Positions 6,269-12,138 of a stretch of DNA of 12,138 nt are shown in pieces. Source of the DNA: Chryseobacterium gleum (GTDB lineage Bacteria > Bacteroidota > Bacteroidia > Flavobacteriales_D > Crocinitomicaceae); NCBI GenBank assembly GCA_943326315.2, contig CALPSU020000041.1, positions 1 through 12,138 of the forward strand, written 5' to 3'. A program made the translations under genes and the position numbers. The notes beneath the pieces were generated by a model. It searched no databases. It had not been told where the DNA came from and saw only the letters and a list, made by a program, of their open reading frames with translations. The stretch's first letter is position 1. Each line of letters begins with the position of its first letter.

Positions 6269-7498
6269 TTACACTAACTGTTTTAAAGCAATTTCGAAAG
6301 CTGTTTTCGCTATACCTGTTTTTTTGCTGTTTTTATCGTGAGTTGCCTTTAAAGCATTATAAATAACTGAGCTTGTGTCTTCAAAAATTCCTTTATCCGA
6401 AATTTCTTTTAAATCGTTACTCATTAAATAAGCAAAAACCCTTGCCATTCCACAATTAGAGATAAAATCAGGAATAATGGAAATCGTATTATCAGCAAAA
6501 TCAGCTATTGGACCAAAGAAAATTTCAGGATCTGCAAATGGAACATTAGCGCCAGAAGAAATTACCTGAACACCAGATTTAACCATTCTACCTAATTGAT
6601 CTTTTGTTATCATTCTTGAACCCGCACAAGGAATAAATACATCCGCATTTAAATCCCAAATCTTAGAATTTATTTCATCGTAACTGATCAAATCGGGATG
6701 AACAATTTCGTTTCCATTTTTAGTTAAAAACAATTGTTTAATTTCTTCAAAAGTGAAACCGTCTTCTTTAATAAGACCTCCAACTCTATCAATTATTCCT
6801 ACAATTTTAGCTCCTTGTTGAGCTAAGTAATAAGCTCCAGCTGAACCAACATTACCCCAACCTTGAACTATAACTTTTTTCCCCTCAACAGAACCACCCC
6901 AAATACTGTAATAATGTTTAATAGATTGGGCAACACCATAACCAGTTATCATATCTGCGACAACATATTTACGTACTACATCTGGAGAATAATTTGTATC
7001 TTCTAATACTTTAAGTACGCCCTGTCTTAATTGACCAATTCGATTTATTTTTTGAGCTTCTCTTGGCTGAAAATGACCATTAAATACACCTTCTTGTGGA
7101 TGCCAAACACCACAATCTTCTGTCATAGGTATAACTTCGTGTATTTCATCTACGTTTAAATCACCCCCTGTTCCGTAATAATGTTTCAGTAATGGTGTAA
7201 CAGCTGCGTACCATCTTTTCAAAACACCTTCTTTTCGAGGATCTTTTGGATCAAAATTAATTCCAGATTTAGCACCACCAATTGGCGGCCCCGCTACTGT
7301 AAACTTAACCTCCATAGTCTTAGCTAATGACTCAACTTCTCTTTTATCTAATCCGATTCGCATACGAGTACCTCCACCTGCAGCACCTCCTCTAAGAGAA
7401 TTAATTACAACCCAACCTTCAGCCTCAGTCTCAGCATCTTTCCATTCGAAAACAATTTCTGGACGTTTATTTTCAAACTTCTCTAATAAATCTTTCAT
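6269..7498 (-). CDS. Glu/Leu/Phe/Val dehydrogenase family (probable NAD-linked glutamate-type dehydrogenase)
   Basis: This 409-residue cytoplasmic enzyme would oxidatively deaminate an amino acid, or run the reverse amination. The N-terminal catalytic domain holds LRGGAAGGGTRMRIG (35-49), K65, PPIGGAKSGI (71-80, catalytic-type K77) and TGGDLNVDE (110-118, D113), corresponding to the substrate and catalytic lysines and aspartate of the family. The Rossmann fold has VQGWGNVGSAGAYYL (211-225). Asp237 ends the second strand (VGIID), which usually favours NAD+ over NADP+. The stretch GVWHPQEGVFNGHFQPREA (130-148) is not part of the textbook glutamate dehydrogenase motif set. The length fits glutamate dehydrogenases better than the shorter leucine or valine enzymes, but substrate cannot be fixed from sequence. 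It is the first gene of a pair with nhaD, 7 nt apart. Confidence 0.9.
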   Translation of the reverse strand: MKDLLEKFENKRPEIVFEWKDAETEAEGWVVINSLRGGAAGGGTRMRIGLDKREVESLAKTMEVKFTVAGPPIGGAKSGINFDPKDPRKEGVLKRWYAAVTPLLKHYYGTGGDLNVDEIHEVIPMTEDCGVWHPQEGVFNGHFQPREAQKINRIGQLRQGVLKVLEDTNYSPDVVRKYVVADMITGYGVAQSIKHYYSIWGGSVEGKKVIVQGWGNVGSAGAYYLAQQGAKIVGIIDRVGGLIKEDGFTFEEIKQLFLTKNGNEIVHPDLISYDEINSKIWDLNADVFIPCAGSRMITKDQLGRMVKSGVQVISSGANVPFADPEIFFGPIADFADNTISIIPDFISNCGMARVFAYLMSNDLKEISDKGIFEDTSSVIYNALKATHDKNSKKTGIAKTAFEIALKQLV

Positions 7499-7531
7499 AT
7501 CGTAACTCTATTTCTTTTGATCTAAAGGTAG

Positions 7532-7539
7532 CAAAGATA
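7532..7539 (-). promoter_or_regulatory. Predicted -7 box for the dehydrogenase-nhaD operon
   Basis: The minus strand reads TATCTTTG at 7539-7532, an exact TAnnTTTG match. The start site would fall near 7525, about 27 nt before the ATG at 7498. The nearest upstream TTTG sits 24 nt away, longer than usual, so the -33 element is weak or poorly defined. Confidence 0.5.
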
Positions 7540-7695
7540 ATAAAGATAGAAAGCTGATTAATTCAAATACACTTAGTTTTTCATCACGCCTTTGTTAGTA
7601 AATATCTGAACAATGATTTAATATTTTAACATTCATAGGGCATTCAATTAAAATAAACCTGAATAAAATAAACGAATAATGTTGAAAACTAATTC

Positions 7696-7725
7696 AAAAA
7701 AAAAGCCCTAGAAAAAACTAGAGCT
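7696..7725 (-). terminator. Intrinsic terminator of the small secreted protein gene
   Basis: On the minus strand arms at 7725-7718 and 7711-7704 form an 8-bp stem with one G-U pair around a 6-nt loop, followed by eight Ts (A-run 7703-7696). It begins about 20 nt past the stop codon of the 8169-7747 gene and isolates it from the dehydrogenase operon. Confidence 0.85.
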
Positions 7726-7746
7726 CATTAACAAATTTATTACTTC

Positions 7747-8169
7747 TTACAAATCATCCGGTAAGTTAATTTCTTTATATATCTGTTTTTTCGGTTTTAA
7801 CTTATCAATGAAAATAATTCTAAATTTTTCACCATCGGTAGTAAATATCATTTCAGAAATTCCATTTACAATTATTGGTGGAGATTTTTTAGCATTATAA
7901 AATTTCTTTTCCATCAATTCATATGAATTATCATTAAATTGAAGAAATACCGATGTAATTGTTCCGTTCTCAACTCTAACTTTCCCTCCAACACATCTTG
8001 TTCCACCTTCTTCAAAAAAGCTAACAATAACATTTGAATGAATAGCATCCGCTATAGATAAAGAACCCCTTCTAGTAAAAGCATCTTCTAGTTTTTTAAA
8101 ACAATCTCCTTGAGAAAAAGATACCGAAGAAAATAAGATAACAGAAAGGAATAGTAAGTTTTTTTTCAT
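7747..8169 (-). CDS. Small secreted protein of unknown function
   Basis: The 140-residue product starts MKKNLLFLSVILFSSVSFSQ, a clear Sec signal peptide cleaved just before or after Q20. An in-frame ATG at 8193 would add eight residues (MSKFKIII). I prefer 8169 because the predicted promoter -7 box (8211-8204) would put the transcript start only a few bases from 8193, and because 8169 gives a standard signal peptide. The mature part of about 120 residues has no transmembrane segment. It holds two cysteines, C23 and C59, that could pair in the periplasm, and a run of strand-like segments (GGKVRVENGTITSVFLQF; MIFTTDGEKFRIIFIDKL). I recognise no named family; proteins of this sort seem to be restricted to flavobacteria. 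It is a single-gene unit with its own promoter and terminator, divergent from gmhA. Confidence 0.8.
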   Translation of the reverse strand: MKKNLLFLSVILFSSVSFSQGDCFKKLEDAFTRRGSLSIADAIHSNVIVSFFEEGGTRCVGGKVRVENGTITSVFLQFNDNSYELMEKKFYNAKKSPPIIVNGISEMIFTTDGEKFRIIFIDKLKPKKQIYKEINLPDDL

Positions 8170-8203
8170 AATTATGATTTTAAATTTGGACAAAAGTCCG
8201 TTT

Positions 8204-8211
8204 CAAATATA
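8204..8211 (-). promoter_or_regulatory. -7 box for the small secreted protein gene
   Basis: TATATTTG on the minus strand (8211-8204) is an exact TAnnTTTG match. The start would be near 8197, giving a leader of about 28 nt to the ATG at 8169. No good -33 TTTG is visible at the usual distance. Confidence 0.55.
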
Positions 8212-8230
8212 GTAAGATTGATTGAATATC

Positions 8231-8262
8231 ATTGTTAAGGTCCTATTTTTTTTTTAAATTTG
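8231..8262 (+). promoter_or_regulatory. Promoter of gmhA
   Basis: ATTG (8231-8234), a 20-nt spacer and TAAATTTG (8255-8262) match the Bacteroidota -33/-7 pattern. The start would be near 8269, leaving a leader of only about 10 nt before the ATG at 8279. The region between the two divergent genes is 109 nt, and the two -7 boxes do not overlap. Confidence 0.7.
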
Positions 8263-8278
8263 ACAAAATTCTAAATGG

Positions 8279-8848
8279 ATGAGTACAGAAAAAATAGCTA
8301 GTCATTTCGATGAAGCGCTTAAAATATTACAAAAATTCAACACGAAAGAAAATATTCTTAAAATCGAAGAAGCTGGAAACATACTAGTTAATTCTTTTAA
8401 AAATGAAGGTAAAGTTTTAAGTTGTGGAAATGGCGGATCTATGTGTGACGCTATGCATTTTGCAGAAGAATTGACAGGTAGATATAGATCCGACAGAAAA
8501 CCTTACCCTGCAATTTCAATTTCAGACTCTAGTCATATTTCATGCGTTTCAAATGACTATGGCTATGACTATGTTTTTTCTAGGTACATTGACGCCTTTG
8601 GAAAAAAAGGAGATGTTTTACTTGCTATTTCAACATCTGGAAATTCAAAAAATGTCCTAAATGCTATTTATAAAGCTAAAGAAAAAGGTATGTCAATTAT
8701 TTGTTTAACAGGTAAAGATGGCGGATTAATGAAAGACTTATGCGATGTTGAAATAAGAGCTCCTTTTAGCGAATATGCCGATCGAGCTCAAGAGATACAT
8801 ATAAAGGTAATTCATTCATTAATAGACCATATAGAAAGTAATATGTAG
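8279..8848 (+). CDS. gmhA: GmhA-type D-sedoheptulose 7-phosphate isomerase
   Basis: This 189-residue cytoplasmic SIS-domain enzyme converts sedoheptulose 7-phosphate to D-glycero-D-manno-heptose 7-phosphate, the first step of ADP-heptose synthesis for LPS core or glycans. It closely follows E. coli GmhA (192 residues): SCGNGGSMCDAMHFAEELTG (48-67), ISDSSHISCVSNDYGY (81-96), LLAISTSGNSKNV (114-126), LTGKDGG (143-149) and QEIHIKVIHSLI (171-182). The known metal and catalytic positions are all present: H60, E64, Q171 and H179, matching E. coli H61, E65, Q172 and H180. The GGSHCDA motif of E. coli reads GGSMCDA here, a change outside the catalytic set. No other heptose gene (hldE, gmhB, hldD) is nearby. 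No terminator is evident downstream. Confidence 0.95.
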   Translation: MSTEKIASHFDEALKILQKFNTKENILKIEEAGNILVNSFKNEGKVLSCGNGGSMCDAMHFAEELTGRYRSDRKPYPAISISDSSHISCVSNDYGYDYVFSRYIDAFGKKGDVLLAISTSGNSKNVLNAIYKAKEKGMSIICLTGKDGGLMKDLCDVEIRAPFSEYADRAQEIHIKVIHSLIDHIESNM

Positions 8849-8997
8849 TATTCTATTATAAACACATTCGAATACAACAAAAACAAAGTTAGAGTAAGAT
8901 TCTTTACAACTTGTTAATAACACATATAAATAAGACTAAAATCTTCAAACTTATTTGTCTTTAATTATTAATTTCGCCTTTTGGTTTTAATTAGAAT

Positions 8998-9447
8998 ATG
9001 GCATCACAGGATTTACAATTAACTGTAAAACAAATTTTCTCCGCATACATGGAGCAAAATAGCCACAGGAAAACTCCTGAAAGATTTGCAATACTTGCTG
9101 AAATTTACGATTATCAAGGTCATTTTGATGTAGAATCACTTTATATCAAAATGAAAAACCAAAATTACAGAGTTTCAAGAGCTACACTTTATAATACAAT
9201 TGATTTATTATTGGCATGCAACCTTATTAGAAAACATCAATTTGGTAAAAACATTGCTCAATTTGAAAAATCTCATGGTTCAAAACAACACGATCATATA
9301 GTATGTACAGATTCGGGTGAGTTGATAGAGTTTTGTGATCCTAGAATTCAATCCATAAAAGCTACAATTGAAGAATTGTTTGATATGAAAATAGAGCATC
9401 ATTCACTTTATTTTTATGGTGTAAAAAATAAAAAAGAAAGTAAATAA
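8998..9447 (+). CDS. Fur-family metal-responsive transcriptional regulator
   Basis: This 149-residue DNA-binding protein has the Fur layout. A winged-helix domain covers about residues 10-85, with HRKTPERFAILAEIY (23-37) and the recognition helix RVSRATLYNTIDLL (58-71). A dimerisation and metal-binding domain covers 86-145, with QHDHIVCTDSGELIEF (97-112) and KIEHHSLYFYG (131-141). Candidate metal ligands include H42, H98, H100, E108, H134 and H135. The structural-zinc CxxC pair of many Fur/PerR proteins is missing: the first site reads CTDS (103-106) and no second CxxC exists near the C-terminus. Iron sensing is the default inference, but PerR- or Zur-like roles cannot be excluded. It leads an operon with the STAS gene (3 nt downstream) and purA. 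I found no convincing TAnnTTTG box in the 149 nt upstream. Confidence 0.92.
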   Translation: MASQDLQLTVKQIFSAYMEQNSHRKTPERFAILAEIYDYQGHFDVESLYIKMKNQNYRVSRATLYNTIDLLLACNLIRKHQFGKNIAQFEKSHGSKQHDHIVCTDSGELIEFCDPRIQSIKATIEELFDMKIEHHSLYFYGVKNKKESK

Positions 9448-9450
9448 TTA

Positions 9451-9804
9451 ATGAATTTTACTTTTAACATACAAAACTTTTCAGAATCGTTTGTTATTTC
9501 ATTAAGAGGTAAAATAATGAGTGATTCCGAGATTAATGAAATATCATTATCGATTTCTAAATTGATTAGTGAAAACAAAAGTAAATTGATATTTAATTTA
9601 AGTGACTTAACATATCTAAATTCTTCTGGAATTAATTTATTTATGAAAACACTTACTAAAACTAGAATAAACAATGGCGATTTGATTTTTTATGGTGTAA
9701 ACGGAAACGTGAAAAATCTTTTTCAAATTGCAAAATTAAATGAAATATATACGATTTATAACTCCGAAAAAGAGGCACTGAATCACTTTAAGAATAAAGA
9801 ATAA
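9451..9804 (+). CDS. Single-domain STAS protein (anti-sigma factor antagonist type)
   Basis: This 117-residue protein is made almost entirely of one STAS domain. The diagnostic stretch KLIFNLSDLTYLNSSGINLF spans residues 45-64. Its NSSG (57-60) corresponds to DSSG of SpoIIAA, whose serine is phosphorylated by the partner kinase, so S58 or S59 is the candidate switch residue. The remainder (DLIFYGVNGNVKNLFQIAKLNEIYTIYN) fits the later strands and helix. In Bacillus such proteins bind an anti-sigma kinase and free a sigma factor; in other bacteria they join varied partner-switching modules. No HATPase kinase, PP2C phosphatase or sigma factor gene is in this window, so its partner is unknown. 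The stop codon overlaps the purA start by 1 nt (TAATG), implying coupled translation. Confidence 0.85.
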   Translation: MNFTFNIQNFSESFVISLRGKIMSDSEINEISLSISKLISENKSKLIFNLSDLTYLNSSGINLFMKTLTKTRINNGDLIFYGVNGNVKNLFQIAKLNEIYTIYNSEKEALNHFKNKE

Positions 9805-11075
9805 TGAAAGTAGATGTATTATTAGGCCTACAATGGGGAGATGAAGGAAAAGGTAAAATCGTTGATGTCTTAACTCCTGAATACGATATTATAGCAAGAT
9901 TTCAAGGTGGACCAAATGCGGGTCACACACTTGAGTTCGAAGGTGTAAAACATGTTTTAAATACTATTCCTTCTGGAATATTTAGAGAAAATGTATTAAA
10001 TATAGTTGGAAATGGAGTTGTTATTGACCCTGTACTTTTTCAAAAAGAATTAGAGAAATTAGCTCCTTTTAATGTAGATTACAAAAAGAGATTGCTTATT
10101 TCTAAAAAAGCTCATTTAATTTTACCTACTCACAGATTACTTGATGCTGCATCAGAAACAGCTAAAGGAAAAGATAAAATTGGTTCAACTTTGAAAGGAA
10201 TTGGCCCAACATATATGGACAAAACTGGAAGAAATGGTCTTCGTGTTGGTGATATTTTTTCTCCAAATTTTAAAGAAAAATACGACTGTCTAGTTGAAAA
10301 ACATGTTGGTATTTTAAAACATTACGAAGGTTTTGAATATGACTTATCAGAATTAGAAGGTGCATGGTTTGAAGGGGTTGAAACTTTAAAATCTTTAACA
10401 GCAATTGATAGCGAGCATTATTTAAATGCAGCTTTAAAAGAAGGTAAAAAAGTTTTAGCCGAAGGTGCTCAAGGAACTATGTTAGACATTGATTTTGGAA
10501 CATACCCTTTTGTAACGTCATCAAATACTGTTACTGCAGGAACTTGTACTGGACTTGGAGTTGCACCAACTACTATTGGAAAAGTAATTGGTATTTTCAA
10601 AGCATATTGTACTCGAGTAGGCAGCGGACCTTTCCCAACAGAATTAGATAATGAAGTTGGTGAAAAAATTCGAAAAGAAGGAAATGAATTTGGAGCTACA
10701 ACTGGTAGAGCAAGAAGATGTGGTTGGGTAGATTTGCCCGCTTTAAGATATGCGATAATGATAAATGGAGCTTCTGAATTATCAATGATGAAATCGGATG
10801 TTCTTGACTCTTTTGAAACTATTCGAGTTTGTACTCACTACATTATTGATGGAGAAAAAATAGATTATTTCCCTTTTGATATTATTGATTCAGATATTAC
10901 ACCTGTATACGAAGATATTAAAGGATGGAATTGTGATCTTACAAAATTAGCTTCATATAATGATGCTCCTAAAGAATTAAAAGATTATGTGCTTTATTTG
11001 GAAGAAAAATTAGGGATTCCAATTACTGTAGTTTCAGTTGGACCAGATAGAAAACAAACATTAGTAAATAACTAA
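9804..11075 (+). CDS. purA: PurA: adenylosuccinate synthase
   Basis: This 423-residue cytoplasmic enzyme joins IMP and aspartate using GTP, the first committed step from IMP to AMP. The N-terminal loop QWGDEGKGKIVD (10-21) contains catalytic D13, and GGPNAGHT (35-42) contains catalytic H41. Further family motifs are GSTLKGIGPTYMDK, LAEGAQGTMLDIDFGTYPFV (IMP and Mg2+ region), TGRARRCGWVDLPALRYA, and the guanine-binding MMKSDVLDSF. The length matches bacterial PurA (about 425-430). The ATG overlaps the stop of the STAS gene by 1 nt, and the next gene begins directly after the purA stop. Expression is therefore tied to the fur-led operon unless an internal promoter exists; I saw none. Confidence 0.98.
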   Translation: MKVDVLLGLQWGDEGKGKIVDVLTPEYDIIARFQGGPNAGHTLEFEGVKHVLNTIPSGIFRENVLNIVGNGVVIDPVLFQKELEKLAPFNVDYKKRLLISKKAHLILPTHRLLDAASETAKGKDKIGSTLKGIGPTYMDKTGRNGLRVGDIFSPNFKEKYDCLVEKHVGILKHYEGFEYDLSELEGAWFEGVETLKSLTAIDSEHYLNAALKEGKKVLAEGAQGTMLDIDFGTYPFVTSSNTVTAGTCTGLGVAPTTIGKVIGIFKAYCTRVGSGPFPTELDNEVGEKIRKEGNEFGATTGRARRCGWVDLPALRYAIMINGASELSMMKSDVLDSFETIRVCTHYIIDGEKIDYFPFDIIDSDITPVYEDIKGWNCDLTKLASYNDAPKELKDYVLYLEEKLGIPITVVSVGPDRKQTLVNN

Positions 11076-12138
11076 TTGAAAACTAAAAAATACATATTTA
11101 GACAGTTTCTTAAAATTGCGCTTTTTACAAGCGCAATTTTTTTGCTTAGTCACCATGCTATAAGTCAAAAGAATGTTTTGGAATTATTGCCGGGTGCTGA
11201 GAAATTTGAATATAATGAAAAGACAGGTGTTCATAGACTTATAGGTAGAGTAAATTTTATATACCAAGGAAATACAATGTATTGTGATTCGGCACACTAC
11301 AAAGACAAATCGCAAGAAGTTTGGGCATATGGAAATGTTCATATAACAAAATCTGATGTCAATTTATTCTGCGATTCATTATATTACAACGGAACAACAA
11401 AACAAGCTAAACTTTGGATTAATGTAAGAGTTCGTGATCTGGAATATAAAATATTAACAGATACCTTGGAATATGATGCAAATAAAGCGGTTGCTATCTA
11501 TCGATATGGAGGAAGAATTGAAAGCATTGTGAAATCGGAAACACTTACAAGTAAAATTGGGCATATATACACTGAAAGTAAGGATATGTTTTTTAGCGGA
11601 AAAGTAGTCTATAGAAGTACTGATTTATATATGACTACAGATACATTACGTTATAACTACAAAAAGAAAACAAACTATTTTTACGGTCCAACAAACATAA
11701 CTCAAATTGAAAAAGATCCTAAAAAAGGATCGAAAATTTATTGTGAAAATGGTTGGTATAATACGGAAACAAAAGAGGCTACTTTACAAAAAAAAGCTTC
11801 AATATTAAAAGAAAGTCAACTTATGAAAGGGGATTATTTATATTCTCATTCTCAAAAAGGAATTTCAATTGGTAAAGGAAATGTGATATTTAAGGACACT
11901 ACTGAAAACCTTGAATTCAGAGGTGATTACGTATATTCTTCAGATCTAAAAAAACTTTCTTTTTTAACAGGAAAAGCTTTAGTCTTAAAAATTGATAAAA
12001 AAGACACACTTTTTATACATGCAGACACTCTGTTTAGTTTGAAAGATTCATTAGGTAAATCAAATCGAATGAAAGGGTATAAAAATGTGAAAATTTTCAG
12101 AAAAGAATTACAGGCTAAATGTGACTCTATTTCCTATG
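11076..12138 (+). CDS. OstA/LptA-like periplasmic protein (partial, 3' end outside window)
   Basis: The frame is open from a TTG that directly abuts the purA stop codon to the window end: 354 full codons and no internal stop. The start must be TTG (or another rare codon), since no ATG lies before the signal peptide, which reads KTKKYIFRQFLKIALFTSAI and continues to HHAISQ, with cleavage near residue 30. The mature protein is built of repeats of about 23-45 residues, each with a C/T-D-x-x-x-Y core followed by strand-like segments: MYCDSAHYKD, LFCDSLYYNG, ILTDTLEYDA, MTTDTLRYNY, IYCENGWYNT, MKGDYLYSHS, FRGDYVYSSD, IHADTLFSLK. This is the beta-jellyroll pattern of OstA/LptA proteins, which carry LPS across the periplasm. 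Bacteroidota homologues are longer than E. coli LptA. Transport of lipopolysaccharide or a related glycolipid is inferred from family only. Confidence 0.85.
   Translation, partial: MKTKKYIFRQFLKIALFTSAIFLLSHHAISQKNVLELLPGAEKFEYNEKTGVHRLIGRVNFIYQGNTMYCDSAHYKDKSQEVWAYGNVHITKSDVNLFCDSLYYNGTTKQAKLWINVRVRDLEYKILTDTLEYDANKAVAIYRYGGRIESIVKSETLTSKIGHIYTESKDMFFSGKVVYRSTDLYMTTDTLRYNYKKKTNYFYGPTNITQIEKDPKKGSKIYCENGWYNTETKEATLQKKASILKESQLMKGDYLYSHSQKGISIGKGNVIFKDTTENLEFRGDYVYSSDLKKLSFLTGKALVLKIDKKDTLFIHADTLFSLKDSLGKSNRMKGYKNVKIFRKELQAKCDSISY
11112..11143 (+). terminator. Strong hairpin plus T-tract inside the start of the ostA-like gene
   Basis: Arms 11112-11123 (AAAATTGCGCTT) and 11129-11140 (AAGCGCAATTTT) form a perfect 12-bp stem around a 5-nt loop (TTTAC), followed by Ts through 11143, seven in a row from 11137. 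This has every mark of an intrinsic terminator. It begins 36 nt after the purA stop codon yet lies in the signal-peptide codons (residues 13-23) of the ostA-like frame. It may end most purA transcripts, or act as an attenuator relieved when ribosomes translate the ostA-like leader. Confidence 0.75.

Noticed and set aside
7650..7677. Two copies of AAAATAAAC 15 nt apart, each followed closely by GAAT, upstream of the dehydrogenase promoter
   Set aside because: Only two short low-complexity copies; not enough for a repeat array or a binding site claim.
8849..8997. Possible promoter or hairpin in the gap before fur (TAATTTCG at 8969-8976; AACAAAGTT and AACTTGTT as loose arms)
   Set aside because: The -7 candidate has a mismatch and no -33 box at a usable distance, and the arms pair imperfectly without a T-tract.
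9414..9674. Minus-strand open frame opposite the fur end and STAS gene
   Set aside because: Antisense to well-supported genes, with no promoter and low-complexity composition.

Overview
The window looks like chromosomal DNA from a member of the Bacteroidota, most likely a flavobacterium. It is AT-rich, the genes lack clear Shine-Dalgarno sequences, and several promoters match the Bacteroidota primary sigma factor pattern (TTTG or TTG, about 19-22 nt, then TAnnTTTG). The gene set and order (exbB-exbD-tonB-like-folC, and fur-STAS-purA-ostA-like) also fit that group. I see no insertion sequences, phage genes, CRISPR array or rRNA. The content is mostly core housekeeping and envelope genes plus two uncharacterised secreted proteins.

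Left part (1-1723, minus strand): a tightly packed pair made of a secreted coiled-coil protein of unknown function (1441-542) and an MgtC/SapB-family membrane protein that runs off the left edge (540-1). Upstream lies tRNA-Val(TAC), with its own promoter and a strong terminator.

Centre (1724-7498, minus strand): a run in the order glutamate-type amino acid dehydrogenase, NhaD-type Na+/H+ antiporter, ExbB, ExbD, a glycine-rich TonB-like protein, and FolC. The dehydrogenase and antiporter genes are 7 nt apart and probably share one transcript from a promoter near 7535. A second promoter near 4912-4945 can drive exbB-exbD-tonB-folC. The ExbB/ExbD/TonB-like trio couples the proton gradient of the inner membrane to outer-membrane transport. 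FolC, for folate polyglutamation, is attached by an 11-nt overlap and a GTG start.

Right part: a small secreted protein of unknown function (8169-7747, minus) is divergent from a GmhA-type sedoheptulose-7-phosphate isomerase (8279-8848, plus), with a promoter facing each way. A compact plus-strand operon follows: a Fur-family regulator, a single-domain STAS protein, PurA (adenylosuccinate synthase), and an OstA/LptA-like periplasmic protein truncated by the right edge. The last gene starts with TTG directly after the purA stop codon. Its signal-peptide region contains a perfect 12-bp hairpin followed by seven Ts, which is the most interesting regulatory feature here.

I found no clear case for a wholly new system. 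The best leads are the terminator hairpin inside the ostA-like reading frame, the orphan STAS protein between fur and purA, the coiled-coil/MgtC pair, and a Fur-box-like half site just downstream of the exbB promoter.
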